DNA from: Salinimonas marina
Lineage (GTDB): Bacteria > Pseudomonadota > Gammaproteobacteria > Enterobacterales > Alteromonadaceae
Direction of reading: 5' to 3'
Assembly: GCF_015644725.1 (NCBI RefSeq)
Contig: NZ_CP064795.1
Location: forward strand, 1,796,501 to 1,860,500
Length of the DNA stretch: 64,000 bases
How positions within the stretch are numbered: the first letter of the stretch is position 1; each line of letters begins with the position of its first letter. Position numbers and translations under genes: made by a program. The notes below the pieces were generated by a model that did no database searches, was not told where the DNA came from, and was given only the letters and a program-made list of their open reading frames with translations. This document shows positions 26,916 to 35,840 of the stretch, one piece after another.

Positions 26916-26942
26916 AAAAAAGCCCCGGTTGTACGGGGCTTA
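26916..26942 (-). terminator. terminator of the gene split from it by the IS
   Basis: AAGCCCCG-TACAACC-GGGGCTT stem on the minus strand followed by TTTT. It lies 28 bases beyond the original stop codon (26970-26972) of the membrane protein gene that now ends inside the insertion sequence. Confidence 0.8.
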
Positions 26943-26994
26943 GAATTTTAAATTTAAGTTAAGATAAGATTAGATGAGATTGCTCGCCAGTGCG

Positions 26995-27002
26995 CCGGCT
27001 AA
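26995..27002. repeat. 8-bp target site duplication, left copy
   Basis: CCGGCTAA directly abuts the left IS end and is repeated exactly at 28309-28316, abutting the right end. Confidence 0.95.
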
Positions 27003-28308
27003 GAGACTGTAAAATATTTTGTGTAAATGGCTGATTGCACTGTTAAATCCGATCCTGGTACATAATCTCGAACTGCGCCATGGCCGGTTTCCAGTTGCGT
27101 ATGGGCATCGTCCACTTTTTCGAAGCCTGATGCAAGGCTAGGTACAACACCTTCATGACGGCTTCGTCGTTCGGGAACGACCGGCGGGTCTTGGTGATTT
27201 TTCGCAGGGACGCGTTCAGCGACTCAATCGCATTGGTGGTGTAAATGGCCTTGCGTATCTCGACCGGATAATCGAAGAATACGCATAAACGTTCCCAGTT
27301 CGCCCGCCAGGAGCGGCTGATGGTCGGGTGTTCGCAATCCCATTTTTCTGCAAAAAGCTCGAGGGCCTGCTCGGCTTCAGCACGAGTGGCCGCACCATAA
27401 ATCAGTTTTAAATCCGCCGCGATAATCTTACGCTGCTTCCAGTTCACGTAGCGCAGCGAGTGGCGAATTTGATGCACGATACACAGCTGCACCTGTGTTT
27501 TCGGGTATACCGCTTCAATGGCTTCCGGGAAGCCTTTGAGGCCATCACAGCAGGCGATGAAGATATCCTCCACACCACGGTTTTTAAGCTCGTTCATCAC
27601 CGACAACCAGAACTTGGCGCCCTCAGTTTGGGCCATCCACAGACCTAATAACTCTTTTTCACCGTCGGTATTAATGCCAAGCGCCAGATACACGGATTTA
27701 TTTTGTACCACGCCAGAGTCACGACTACGAACCACTAAACAGTCGAGATAAACCACCGGGTAAAGCTTTTCCAGCGGCCGATGCTGCCAGGCCTTAACCT
27801 CGTCCATCACCGCGTTCGTTACCTGCGATATGAAGGTGGCAGAGACCTCAACACCGTAAGCTTCTTCAAGGTAAGCCTGAATATCCCGCGTGGTCATGCC
27901 GCGCGCGTAAAGGGCAACAATGCGCTCATCAAATCCGTTTAGCTGATGTTCGCCTTTGCGTACTAACTTGGGGTCAAAACTGCCGTTGCGATCGCGTGGA
28001 ATATGGAGTTCAACATCACCATTGGTGCTGCGAACACTCTTCTTCGTTTTACCGTTGCGAGAGTTGCCGCTGTTGTTACCAGCCGCATCGTTGGGCGCGT
28101 AGCCCAGATGGGCTTCCATTTCGGCTTCTAACGCTCGTTCAGCAACCTTCTTGGTAAGCTGCTTGAGCAGGCCAGCTTCGCCTAAAATGTCTTCTGGTGA
28201 ATCACAGTCGTCAAGCAGTTGGTCGATGAGTTTGTCTGATATTGGCATTCTGATATCCTTCTAAGGAGTTGATAAGAATGCCATTTACACAGTTATTTTT
28301 ACACTCTC
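27003..28308 (-). mobile_element. complete IS256-family insertion sequence
   Basis: 1306-bp element. Terminal inverted repeats of about 29 bp at 27003-27031 and 28280-28308 begin GAGA and end TGTGTAAATGGC, matching at about 24 of 29 positions. It is flanked by a perfect 8-bp duplication CCGGCTAA and carries one intact transposase gene. Removing the element and one duplication copy rejoins the membrane protein gene to a stop codon and terminator. Everything indicates a recent, possibly still mobile insertion. Confidence 0.95.
27043..28248 (-). CDS. IS256-family transposase
   Basis: 401-residue DDE transposase of the Mutator/IS256 family, full length for the family. Catalytic acids are in YPVVYLDCLVVRSRD (first Asp), IFIACCDGLKGFPEAI (second Asp) and YTTNAIESLNASLRK (Glu). 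The N-terminal region contains the family motif LEAEMEAHLGYAPND. It is transcribed in the same direction as the host gene it interrupts, so read-through expression is possible. No internal stop or frameshift. Confidence 0.97.
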   Translation of the reverse strand: MPISDKLIDQLLDDCDSPEDILGEAGLLKQLTKKVAERALEAEMEAHLGYAPNDAAGNNSGNSRNGKTKKSVRSTNGDVELHIPRDRNGSFDPKLVRKGEHQLNGFDERIVALYARGMTTRDIQAYLEEAYGVEVSATFISQVTNAVMDEVKAWQHRPLEKLYPVVYLDCLVVRSRDSGVVQNKSVYLALGINTDGEKELLGLWMAQTEGAKFWLSVMNELKNRGVEDIFIACCDGLKGFPEAIEAVYPKTQVQLCIVHQIRHSLRYVNWKQRKIIAADLKLIYGAATRAEAEQALELFAEKWDCEHPTISRSWRANWERLCVFFDYPVEIRKAIYTTNAIESLNASLRKITKTRRSFPNDEAVMKVLYLALHQASKKWTMPIRNWKPAMAQFEIMYQDRI

Positions 28309-29999
28309 CCGGCTAATAAGGCCGAGCCTGCACTTACCAGCGCTGACACAAAAATCCACCACGCTGCTGACGCTGCTGTTTTACGAACGGCTTCTGATTG
28401 ATCAAATGCTGCATTCTGTAATGATTGCATCCGTGTTTTAGCTTCAGATTGGAAGGTATCCAGGCGTTTTAACAAATCATCTTTAGCTTCATTGTATTTC
28501 GCCATATATTCATCAATATCTGATTCGTCTAATTGATTATTGTTAGTAAGTAATGCACGAACCGTTTTGTCGTCCATCTTAGAAACACGTTTAGACAAAA
28601 TCTCCGGAGCCATTTTAGGATCATCTAAGATTTCCATAAAATCAGCTTTAAGGTCGCGATATTTTAATTCTGGGCGTTGGGTCCGGTCGAACCAATCCTG
28701 CACCCGTGTTTCAGCACGTGTACGCTTCACTGGCAGATTAGTGGTCTGACTGCCCTGCTCGCTTTCAGAGTTTCCTGATTGTTGTACTGATTTTGCTTTA
28801 TCTACCAATTTATCGAATACCGATAAAACACGATCTGCTTTCTGCTCATCCATATCTTTGTGCGAGGATATCGCGGCTTTTATGGTATTACGGTCAACCT
28901 GTTGGATACGCTGGCGCAGAACTTGTTTAGACTGTGAAGGATCATTAAAAATGGTTTCAAGATCTTTTTCAATCTGTTCAGAAGACACTTCATCCTGACC
29001 CATCTTATCAAGATAATCTGATACGGCCTGGCGATATTTCTGCCCTTCATCTTCGCTGCTGGGACTCAACTTATCAAACGCAGCGGTTGCTTTTTGATGA
29101 TTTGAACCGCCTTCACGCATCGCGGTTTTGGTATGATTGACCGCATCTGAGAGCTTTTTCTTATCCCTGTCACTGACATTCGATTGCTTACTAGCAACTT
29201 CTAAAATAAGCTTGCGCGCAGCATCTGGGTCATCAGTGGTATATTGTTCTTCAATTTCAATTTCGTGGATCAGCTTTTCAATTTCTTTACGGAATTCACG
29301 AGGAGAATGATTAGAGGAAGCCTGATCAATATAACTTTTTATTTTCTTATCTATTTCAGAAACATCAAATTCCTGACGAATTTCATCGTGGATAGCTTTA
29401 ACGGTTTGCTGTGCAAACTCTTCTGGCTTTGGCTGATTTCTTGAACTGAAAATACCGGAAACAGCTGAACCGGTTTTAGTTAAACTTGTTTGAATAAAAG
29501 AAAACAAACGTCCGGTAATGCTGGTTGTAAATTTAATATCAAAATAAAGACAGGCAATAAAAAACAGTGCCCATATAATAAGTCCGGTAATCGCACCGTT
29601 TAAAATGGTCGTACTTTGCGCCAGATCCAGTGCCAACCAGGTACCAATAAACAGCGATATAGACATGGTGACGGTACTGAATATCCCCAGACCTGATATC
29701 ACTTTGGTGCCGGTGCTACCAGGCTCAGAAGAACTCGATGAAGATTGTGAAGAGTTGTTACTATCACCATTGTTGTTGTACTTATTGTCACGTAAGTCGC
29801 CGACCGCGCTAATACCTAATGCAATTGCCAGGTTGCTTAATAGGAATTGAATGCCTACGGCAATAATAACCCCGGCTAAAACACTGGTAAAAAAGTGCCC
29901 TGCCAATGAGACTGTACCCTGAGCCTGTGCAAAAGCCAGCGGGCTGAATAAAGCGGCCAAGCCAAATACCCCGGCGTACCTGATTTTGCGTATGTCCAT
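28299..29999 (-). CDS. large membrane/coiled-coil protein, 3' end altered by IS insertion
   Basis: About 566 residues from the ATG at 29999 (an upstream in-frame start at 30101 lacks a signal-like N-terminus). Signal or anchor MDIRKIRYAGVFGLAALFSP, then three further hydrophobic segments near residues 30-60, 100-120 and 130-150, separated by an Asn/Ser-rich stretch. A long charged, helix-rich region follows (about 180-535), with repeated units of the type D-x-R-x-x-A-L. A last membrane segment WWIFVSALVSAGSALLAG ends the protein. The IS256 element replaces the original last residues ALASNLI with RV, and the original stop was at 26970-26972. I do not recognise the family. A membrane scaffold is one possible role. 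Confidence 0.72.
   Translation of the reverse strand: MDIRKIRYAGVFGLAALFSPLAFAQAQGTVSLAGHFFTSVLAGVIIAVGIQFLLSNLAIALGISAVGDLRDNKYNNNGDSNNSSQSSSSSSEPGSTGTKVISGLGIFSTVTMSISLFIGTWLALDLAQSTTILNGAITGLIIWALFFIACLYFDIKFTTSITGRLFSFIQTSLTKTGSAVSGIFSSRNQPKPEEFAQQTVKAIHDEIRQEFDVSEIDKKIKSYIDQASSNHSPREFRKEIEKLIHEIEIEEQYTTDDPDAARKLILEVASKQSNVSDRDKKKLSDAVNHTKTAMREGGSNHQKATAAFDKLSPSSEDEGQKYRQAVSDYLDKMGQDEVSSEQIEKDLETIFNDPSQSKQVLRQRIQQVDRNTIKAAISSHKDMDEQKADRVLSVFDKLVDKAKSVQQSGNSESEQGSQTTNLPVKRTRAETRVQDWFDRTQRPELKYRDLKADFMEILDDPKMAPEILSKRVSKMDDKTVRALLTNNNQLDESDIDEYMAKYNEAKDDLLKRLDTFQSEAKTRMQSLQNAAFDQSEAVRKTAASAAWWIFVSALVSAGSALLAGRV
28309..28316. repeat. 8-bp target site duplication, right copy
   Basis: CCGGCTAA, identical to 26995-27002. 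Confidence 0.95.
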
Positions 30000-30143
30000 T
30001 CTCCAAATAATTAATGAGTCTTCAATGGTTACTACTGAAATTGAAGCCCGGTTTAACCAAATATAAAAAATTCGGAATATTGGTACTTTATAACTAACCA
30101 CACGGCATCTAATTCTTTAGCCTATTCTTGGTAACAGGCTTTC

Positions 30144-30194
30144 AGCCGCGTAGCGGCGTTACTTTTTTGTATGTGTCAGGGTATGGTGCCGTAA
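30144..30194 (-). repeat. dispersed REP-like repeat, copy 2 (inverted)
   Basis: AGCCGCGTAGCGGCGT, then about 18 variable bases, then GTCAGGGTATGGTGCCGTAA. It is the reverse complement of the 14203-14255 copy, with both conserved ends nearly identical. It lies between the MRJP-type gene and the membrane protein gene. Confidence 0.65.
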
Positions 30195-30247
30195 AAGGGA
30201 AGGTATAATAAAGCCCGAACTTTCGGCCAATATTGAATTTTTGACAG

Positions 30248-31285
30248 TTATTGAGGCAAAGCAACCTTAAAAATTTCAAAGTGCATCTGACTAACATCAG
30301 CGCCGGCATCTTGGATCTTACTATTTGTGTAATATAGGTCATTGTTGTATATGCTGAATGTATCAGCCCAATTGACTTTTTCACCACTTACCAATGTTCT
30401 CAGCTCCTGCGCTGGCGTAAGGTAATCAATAGTTCGTTTTTCCAGATTGGCTAAAAACAGGTTACCGTTGTCAGCGTAAATCATACCGTCAGGAGCCCCG
30501 GTTTGAGCAACTTCCCAAACGGCATCCGCTGTCTTTTGGCTCGAGGTGTTGTTTATATCTTTGGTATTGATAGCATACAGACTATAGCCGCTCAGTGTAT
30601 GAAAATACAACGTATCATTGACTCTATCCAATGCTATACCGTCCGTATGAATGACATTTTCAAACGGAGTTCCTGCAATGTCCAATGTCTCTACTTCTGC
30701 GGTAGTCGTTTTGTGCTCATTCAAAACCCGATAACTATCATTGGTTTTTAAATTATAAACCACCAGCCCCGGGTGATTAGAATCTGTCATATAGATTCGT
30801 TGGGTTTTATCATCAATGCGTAAATCATTAATGTAGGAATCTGCATGATAAGCTTCTTTCGATAAGGTTAATACTGATTCAACATGGTTTGTTTGTAAAT
30901 TGATGACAAACACTCGGGGAGCATCTTCAACCGTTTTAAACTTCGGATTACGGGTATCTAATACGTACAACTTTTTATTGTGAGCAATAACCGATTGCAC
31001 CGCTAAAAAGCAGTCGTCTTTTACGAGGCTGTCGGCGACACACCGATTGTATTTATTATCAGGGTAAGGCGTTACCTCGTTTGTTTCTGTGTTAACTTCT
31101 GCCACCGCAAACTTTACGCCGTCACGCCAGTTCGGGGCGCTGATAAATATTTCGCCATCGTGACTCACAGAGATTCCGGTAATTTGTGTTCCCTTCACCT
31201 GGGCTACTTGTTGCGGTTCGTTCGCATAAACAGAAGTGCTTAATAATGCGCTGGTGAGTATTGCTGCAGATTTTTTGAAAGTCAT
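30248..31285 (-). CDS. secreted major royal jelly/yellow-family beta-propeller protein
   Basis: 345 residues with a signal peptide (about 1-21, ending TSVYA), then a repeated beta-propeller pattern: ISVSHDGEIFISAPNWRDG, RIYMTDSNHPGLVVYNL, HTDGIALDRVNDTLYFHTLS and WADTFSIYNNDLYYTNSK. This is the MRJP/L-dopachrome tautomerase-related family (PF03022 style), which shares the SMP-30 propeller fold. Bacterial members are periplasmic or secreted with no agreed substrate. The C-terminus MHFEIFKVALPQ is normal for the family. Monocistronic. Confidence 0.85.
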   Translation of the reverse strand: MTFKKSAAILTSALLSTSVYANEPQQVAQVKGTQITGISVSHDGEIFISAPNWRDGVKFAVAEVNTETNEVTPYPDNKYNRCVADSLVKDDCFLAVQSVIAHNKKLYVLDTRNPKFKTVEDAPRVFVINLQTNHVESVLTLSKEAYHADSYINDLRIDDKTQRIYMTDSNHPGLVVYNLKTNDSYRVLNEHKTTTAEVETLDIAGTPFENVIHTDGIALDRVNDTLYFHTLSGYSLYAINTKDINNTSSQKTADAVWEVAQTGAPDGMIYADNGNLFLANLEKRTIDYLTPAQELRTLVSGEKVNWADTFSIYNNDLYYTNSKIQDAGADVSQMHFEIFKVALPQ

Positions 31286-31360
31286 AGAGTGTTGGTTTGA
31301 TGAGTAAGAGTGTTTGATACGACCAGACTCGGTGTTTAGCCTATTGTTTTCAAAATCGGT

Positions 31361-31504
31361 TTAAAGACTGACTTTCTGGCGATTACCGGCGCAACGTTTG
31401 GAGCAATACTTTACGGCGTCCCAGTTTTTTTCCCACTTTTTGCGCCAATAAAAAGGTCTGTGGCACACCGGACACATTTTAGATGGCAGCTCAGACTTCT
31501 TCAT
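31361..31504 (-). CDS. DUF2256 zinc-ribbon-like small protein
   Basis: A 47-residue frame, [20 protein letters not shown]..., continuing with [22 protein letters not shown]. Two CxxC-type pairs (CPVC and CSKRC) suggest a zinc ribbon. This is the DUF2256 (PF10013) pattern, commonly encoded beside cryptochrome/photolyase genes, as here. Its start overlaps the end of the Fe-S photolyase gene by 14 bases, so the two are translationally coupled. Function unknown. Missed by length cut-offs. Confidence 0.88.
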   Translation of the reverse strand: MKKSELPSKMCPVCHRPFYWRKKWEKNWDAVKYCSKRCAGNRQKVSL

Positions 31505-33035
31505 TCTTACTTAGCTTAGTCAAAAAGGCAGCACCATCGCGGCGAATAGTATCAATCTTTTGCTGAGACATTTTCTCGTAGCTTTTGTACACCAGGCCCA
31601 TTCTGGGGTTATCTTTGAGCTTGGTGTGGTGCGCATCTAAAAATCGCCAGTAAAGATAATTAAACGGACACGCCTTGTCACCGGTTTTTTTGGACACACT
31701 ATAGCCACAGTTTTTGCAATAATCAGACATCTTATTGATATAACTACCGCTGGAAATATAGGGTTTGCTCGCCAGATTACCGCCATCGGCGTATAAAATC
31801 ATGCCCGCGACATTGGGCAATTCTACCCATTCATAGGCATCGGCATAGACCAGCAAGTACCATTTTTGTACCTGTTCGGGGGCCAGTTCACACAACAGTG
31901 AAAAGTTTCCAATGACCATAAGCCTTTGAATATGATGCGCATATGCATGGTGTTTGGTATCTTGAATGCACTGACGCAGGCAATTCATATTAGTATGGCC
32001 GGTCCAGAAAAACTCGGGCAAATCCCGCTTGGCGTTAAAATAATTATCGCTTTGTAACTGTGGCATGGAATGCCAATAGAAGCCGCGTACATATTCCCGC
32101 CACCCCAGAATCTGACGAATAAACCCTTCTACCGAATTCAGGGGCGCTTCGCCCGCATACCAGGCAGCTTCAGCCTGCTGGACCACTTCGCGCGCGCTAA
32201 GTAAGCCGCAATTCAGGTAAAACGAGATATGCGAATGAAATAACCAGGGCATATTATGGCGCATGGCATCCTGATACTTGCCAAAGTCAGGCAATCGCTG
32301 TTCAATAAATTCGTTAAGTACCTGCAATGCCTGGTCACGGGTTACCGCGTAATGAAACGCGCCAATATCACCAAAATGATCGGAAAACTCTGTTTCGACT
32401 AAGCTGATGACTTCCTTCGTTACGGTGTCAGGTGAAAACCTGGTGGGTTCAGGGGGATGGACGTTGGCAGGCATGGCTTTACGGTTGCTGGCATCATAGT
32501 TCCACTTGCCGCCCGCCGGTTCGCCCTGCTCCATCAAAATCTGGTGTTTCTTGCGCATCTCGCGATAGAAAAATTCCATGCGCAGCGACTTTCTGTCTTT
32601 GGCCCATTCTTTAAAGTCGTCAACGCTGGCATAAAAACGCGGATCTTCTGAAATCTCGACAGGGGTATCAAGCTGTGAAGACCACTGCTGCATACTCTTT
32701 AGCAATCGGTACTCACCTGGCTCGGTTACCACAACCTGGGTAAGCGCCTCATTTTCCTGCAGACACCTTTTTACCTCATTAAGTAAACTGCCCTGATTAT
32801 CTTCATCACCGTACTCACGGTAACAAACCCGGTACCCTTCATCTTTCAAGGTTTGTGCAAAATGCCGCATGGCCGAGAACAATAGTACCAGCTTCTTTTT
32901 ATGATGTTTTACATAGGTGGCTTCTTCTTTAACCTCTGCCAGCAGAATAACATCGTGCTGTTTATTGGCCTGCTGCAATATAGGTAACGACAGCGTAAGC
33001 TGATCACCCAAAATGAGTCTCAGTGAAGCCGCCAT
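31491..33035 (-). CDS. Fe-S cluster photolyase/cryptochrome (DPRP family, (6-4)-type)
   Basis: 514-residue photolyase-related protein opening [18 protein letters not shown], the signature of the FeS-BCP/PhrB class. The C-terminal region has the family cysteines CLRQC, YCKNCGY and [10 protein letters not shown] for a 4Fe-4S cluster, and [15 protein letters not shown] for FAD binding. Characterised relatives repair (6-4) photoproducts in DNA with blue light. It is followed by the overlapping DUF2256 gene and preceded within 3 bases by a CPD photolyase gene, so they form one light-repair operon. Confidence 0.93.
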   Translation of the reverse strand: MAASLRLILGDQLTLSLPILQQANKQHDVILLAEVKEEATYVKHHKKKLVLLFSAMRHFAQTLKDEGYRVCYREYGDEDNQGSLLNEVKRCLQENEALTQVVVTEPGEYRLLKSMQQWSSQLDTPVEISEDPRFYASVDDFKEWAKDRKSLRMEFFYREMRKKHQILMEQGEPAGGKWNYDASNRKAMPANVHPPEPTRFSPDTVTKEVISLVETEFSDHFGDIGAFHYAVTRDQALQVLNEFIEQRLPDFGKYQDAMRHNMPWLFHSHISFYLNCGLLSAREVVQQAEAAWYAGEAPLNSVEGFIRQILGWREYVRGFYWHSMPQLQSDNYFNAKRDLPEFFWTGHTNMNCLRQCIQDTKHHAYAHHIQRLMVIGNFSLLCELAPEQVQKWYLLVYADAYEWVELPNVAGMILYADGGNLASKPYISSGSYINKMSDYCKNCGYSVSKKTGDKACPFNYLYWRFLDAHHTKLKDNPRMGLVYKSYEKMSQQKIDTIRRDGAAFLTKLSKNEEV

Positions 33036-33037
33036 CC

Positions 33038-34465
33038 TTATTTTCCCTTTATCTGGTCAAAGGCGTCTAAAGCACGTTGTCGACTTTGTTTTAAATCCAC
33101 CAGCGGTTCAGGGTAGTTATCGCCTAAACTTACCCCGGCCTGTCGCAACACTTCTTTTGGTGCTTCCCAGGGTTTGTGCAGATGTTTATCCGGCATATCC
33201 TTAAGCTCAGGACAAAACTCACGTACATAATCACCGGCTTTATCAAACCGCTCACCCTGCAATACCGGATTAAATACCCGAAAATACGGCGATGCATCGG
33301 CGCCGGAGCCGGCCACCCACTGCCACCCGGCCGTATTGCTGGCCAGATCCGCATCCACCAGACAATCCCAGAACCATTGCTCACCCTGGTTCCAGTGCAT
33401 CAATAGATTTTTCACCAGAAACGAACCCACTATCATTCTGACCCGGTTGTGCATCCAGCCTTTTTGCCACAACTGACGCATACCCGCATCCACAATCGGG
33501 ATCCCCGTCTTGCCCTCTTGCCAGGCCTTTAACTCATTTTTGCTATAACGCCAGTTGAAGTGATTGAATTTTTCCTTGAAGTTTTCATCCACAATATGGG
33601 GAAAGTGATACAACATATAATAACTAAACTCGCGCCATCCCAGCTCGCTTAAAAAGGTCTCAATGTCTTTGTTTTCCTGATCGCCGTATTTTCCTTTAAC
33701 GGCATACCATATCTGGTTAGGAGATATCTCACCCCAGTGCAAATGCGGCGATAATTTTGAGGTACCTGCCACTGATGGAATATCACGCTCTTCGTCATAG
33801 TGATCCGCAGCGTCTGACAAAAACTCACTAAGCCTGTCCGCGGCGCCTTCTTCGCCTGGCCGCCATTCCTTCTCAATATCGGCATACCAGTTAATCGCAG
33901 GCATCAACTCCAGTGCTGCTAACCCATCACCTTTATCTGGTACATCTGCATAGGTTATACGCGCCGGAGGGGCTTTGGGATAACGTGGCTCAGGCTGATT
34001 CAGACACCCTTTTTTATAGTAGGGGGTAAAGACCTTATAGGGCCCGCCACTTTGAGTCTGGATGTTGGCAGGCTCCCATAGCAGGCTGGCATTAAAGCTT
34101 TTTACCTGGATATCCTGCTCTTTGAGTTGTTGTTTAAGTTGCTTGTCACGTTTGATGGGCCAGGGTTCATAACAGCGATTCCAGAACACCCGCTCAACAT
34201 CAAATTTTTCAAGCAATTGGGGGATTAATGTAGCCGCATCGCCCTTAAATATTTGCAGATGCCCATTTAAGCGTTCATCGAGACTGGTGAGCGACTGATG
34301 TAACCACCAGGCGCTGGCACCGCCCGGCTTACTGTCATCCGGCGCCGCCGTATCATAAATATAGATCGGGATAATTTTGCCTTCATCACAGGCCGCATTT
34401 AACGCTGGATTGTCTTTTACCCGCAGATCATTTCTGAACCACATCAGGCTCACCGGTACTGTCAC
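33038..34465 (-). CDS. phrB: deoxyribodipyrimidine photolyase (class I CPD photolyase)
   Basis: DNA photolyase, about 476 residues from a GTG at 34465 that has GAGG at 5-base spacing; longer in-frame starts at 34528 (ATG) and 34564 overlap or crowd the divergent gene and lack an RBS. The antenna-binding domain starts SLMWFRNDLRVKDNPAL. The FAD domain includes WGEISPNQIWYAVKG, WREFSYYMLYHFPH and MHNRVRMIVGSFLVKNLL, and DADLASNTAGWQWVAGSGAD carries the Trp chain. It repairs cyclobutane pyrimidine dimers. It sits upstream of the Fe-S photolyase and divergent from a DASH cryptochrome. Confidence 0.93.
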   Translation of the reverse strand: MTVPVSLMWFRNDLRVKDNPALNAACDEGKIIPIYIYDTAAPDDSKPGGASAWWLHQSLTSLDERLNGHLQIFKGDAATLIPQLLEKFDVERVFWNRCYEPWPIKRDKQLKQQLKEQDIQVKSFNASLLWEPANIQTQSGGPYKVFTPYYKKGCLNQPEPRYPKAPPARITYADVPDKGDGLAALELMPAINWYADIEKEWRPGEEGAADRLSEFLSDAADHYDEERDIPSVAGTSKLSPHLHWGEISPNQIWYAVKGKYGDQENKDIETFLSELGWREFSYYMLYHFPHIVDENFKEKFNHFNWRYSKNELKAWQEGKTGIPIVDAGMRQLWQKGWMHNRVRMIVGSFLVKNLLMHWNQGEQWFWDCLVDADLASNTAGWQWVAGSGADASPYFRVFNPVLQGERFDKAGDYVREFCPELKDMPDKHLHKPWEAPKEVLRQAGVSLGDNYPEPLVDLKQSRQRALDAFDQIKGK

Positions 34466-34553
34466 GCACACCTCGTTGTTCTGGTCATTGTTATGGTCCT
34501 TGTTCTGCTCATATACGTAATATCGCATTATTTGATCTAAAACTGAGGGCAGA

Positions 34554-35840
34554 ATGTCTGGCACCTATACAACCGGCTTGTATTGGTTCACCCGGGATCT
34601 GCGCCTTGATGACATGCCTGCCCTGTATGAACTTAACCAACATGTCGACAGGCTTATACTGGTCTATTGCAAGCAGCCAAGCTGGTTTTGCCAGAACCGT
34701 TTTGGTTTGTCCTCTATGGGGGCGCACCGGTGGAGATTTATTGAGCAAGGCCTGGCGGATTTGCACCAACAATTAGGCTATTGTCAGCAAAGCTTACTGG
34801 TTTTTGACCAGGAACCGGAAACCGTTATTCCCAACCTGTGTATTCAGTATGCTATTACCCATGTGGGTACCTCCCGCTGTGCCGGTGTTTACGAACATCG
34901 AAGCCTGGCAACCCTACAAAATAAGCTGTCTGATTGCTCCTGGTTTATTGGTTCTGCAGTTTCTATGTTCAACGAGTCTGATTTACCGGAGCCGGTAGCT
35001 CAGATGAAAGACAGTTTTACCCCTTGGCGTAAAGCCATAGAAGGCGTTCTTTGTGCTGAACCGCCCGTGGCTTACAAAACCAGCCTGAAGGCACCGCCTG
35101 CAACCCTGCTTAAGGCAGACGCTTGTTCAATCGCACAAGCACATCCCTCGCCGGTTAATCAGGAAAGCTGGTACGGGGGTGAACGTGCTGGCTTAAACCA
35201 GTTGCACCACTATTTTTATGCCACCCATAATATTGCTCGCTACAAAGAAACACGAAACGGTCTGTTGGGTTGGGATTATTCCTCAAAGTTTTCAGCCTGG
35301 TTGGCGCAGGGCATGCTTTCACCCCGGCGAATTATTCAGCATATTAATGAGTATGAAACACAGCATACCAAAAACAATTCTACCTACTGGCTGTACTTTG
35401 AATTATTGTGGCGGGAGTTTTTCTACTGGCAGTTACAAAAACATGGCGCCCTGTTTTTTGCAGCCGGAGGCTTCAAAACACCACACGGCTTCGGTGAATT
35501 TGATGAAAAGGCGTTTGAAAACTGGTGTCGGGGACATACCGGGTGCTTAATTGTGGATGCAGCGATGCGTGAATTAGCCCACACCGGCTTTACCTCGAAT
35601 CGAACACGACAGTTGTGTGCCAGCTATCTCATCCATGAACTTAATCTACCCTGGCGCTATGGCGCGGCATGGTTCGAACATCAGTTAATTGATTACGACG
35701 TAGCCAGTAACTGGGGGAACTGGCTGTATCTGGCTGGCAAAGGCAATGATCCCCGTCAACAACGTAAATTTGATATGCAACAACAAACCCAGGCTTATGA
35801 CCCTGAGCATCGCTTTATCAACCGGTGGCTATCCAAATGA
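34554..35840 (+). CDS. DASH-family cryptochrome/photolyase
   Basis: 428-residue cryptochrome of the DASH class: GLYWFTRDLRLDDMPALYEL, WDYSSKFSAWLAQGMLSPRR, ELLWREFFYWQLQKHGALFF, DAAMRELAHTGFTSNRTRQL and ASNWGNWLYLAGKGNDPRQQ. The last two are hallmark DASH FAD-site sequences. DASH proteins bind FAD and methenyltetrahydrofolate and repair CPDs in single-stranded DNA, with possible light-signalling roles. Divergent from the CPD photolyase gene with about 90 bases between the preferred starts. Confidence 0.92.
   Translation: MSGTYTTGLYWFTRDLRLDDMPALYELNQHVDRLILVYCKQPSWFCQNRFGLSSMGAHRWRFIEQGLADLHQQLGYCQQSLLVFDQEPETVIPNLCIQYAITHVGTSRCAGVYEHRSLATLQNKLSDCSWFIGSAVSMFNESDLPEPVAQMKDSFTPWRKAIEGVLCAEPPVAYKTSLKAPPATLLKADACSIAQAHPSPVNQESWYGGERAGLNQLHHYFYATHNIARYKETRNGLLGWDYSSKFSAWLAQGMLSPRRIIQHINEYETQHTKNNSTYWLYFELLWREFFYWQLQKHGALFFAAGGFKTPHGFGEFDEKAFENWCRGHTGCLIVDAAMRELAHTGFTSNRTRQLCASYLIHELNLPWRYGAAWFEHQLIDYDVASNWGNWLYLAGKGNDPRQQRKFDMQQQTQAYDPEHRFINRWLSK

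Noticed and set aside
34466..34564. Longer N-terminus for the CPD photolyase (starts at 34528 or 34564)
   Set aside because: The extension is low-complexity (KDHNNDQNN), has no RBS and runs into the divergent DASH gene; the GTG at 34465 has GAGG at 5-base spacing.
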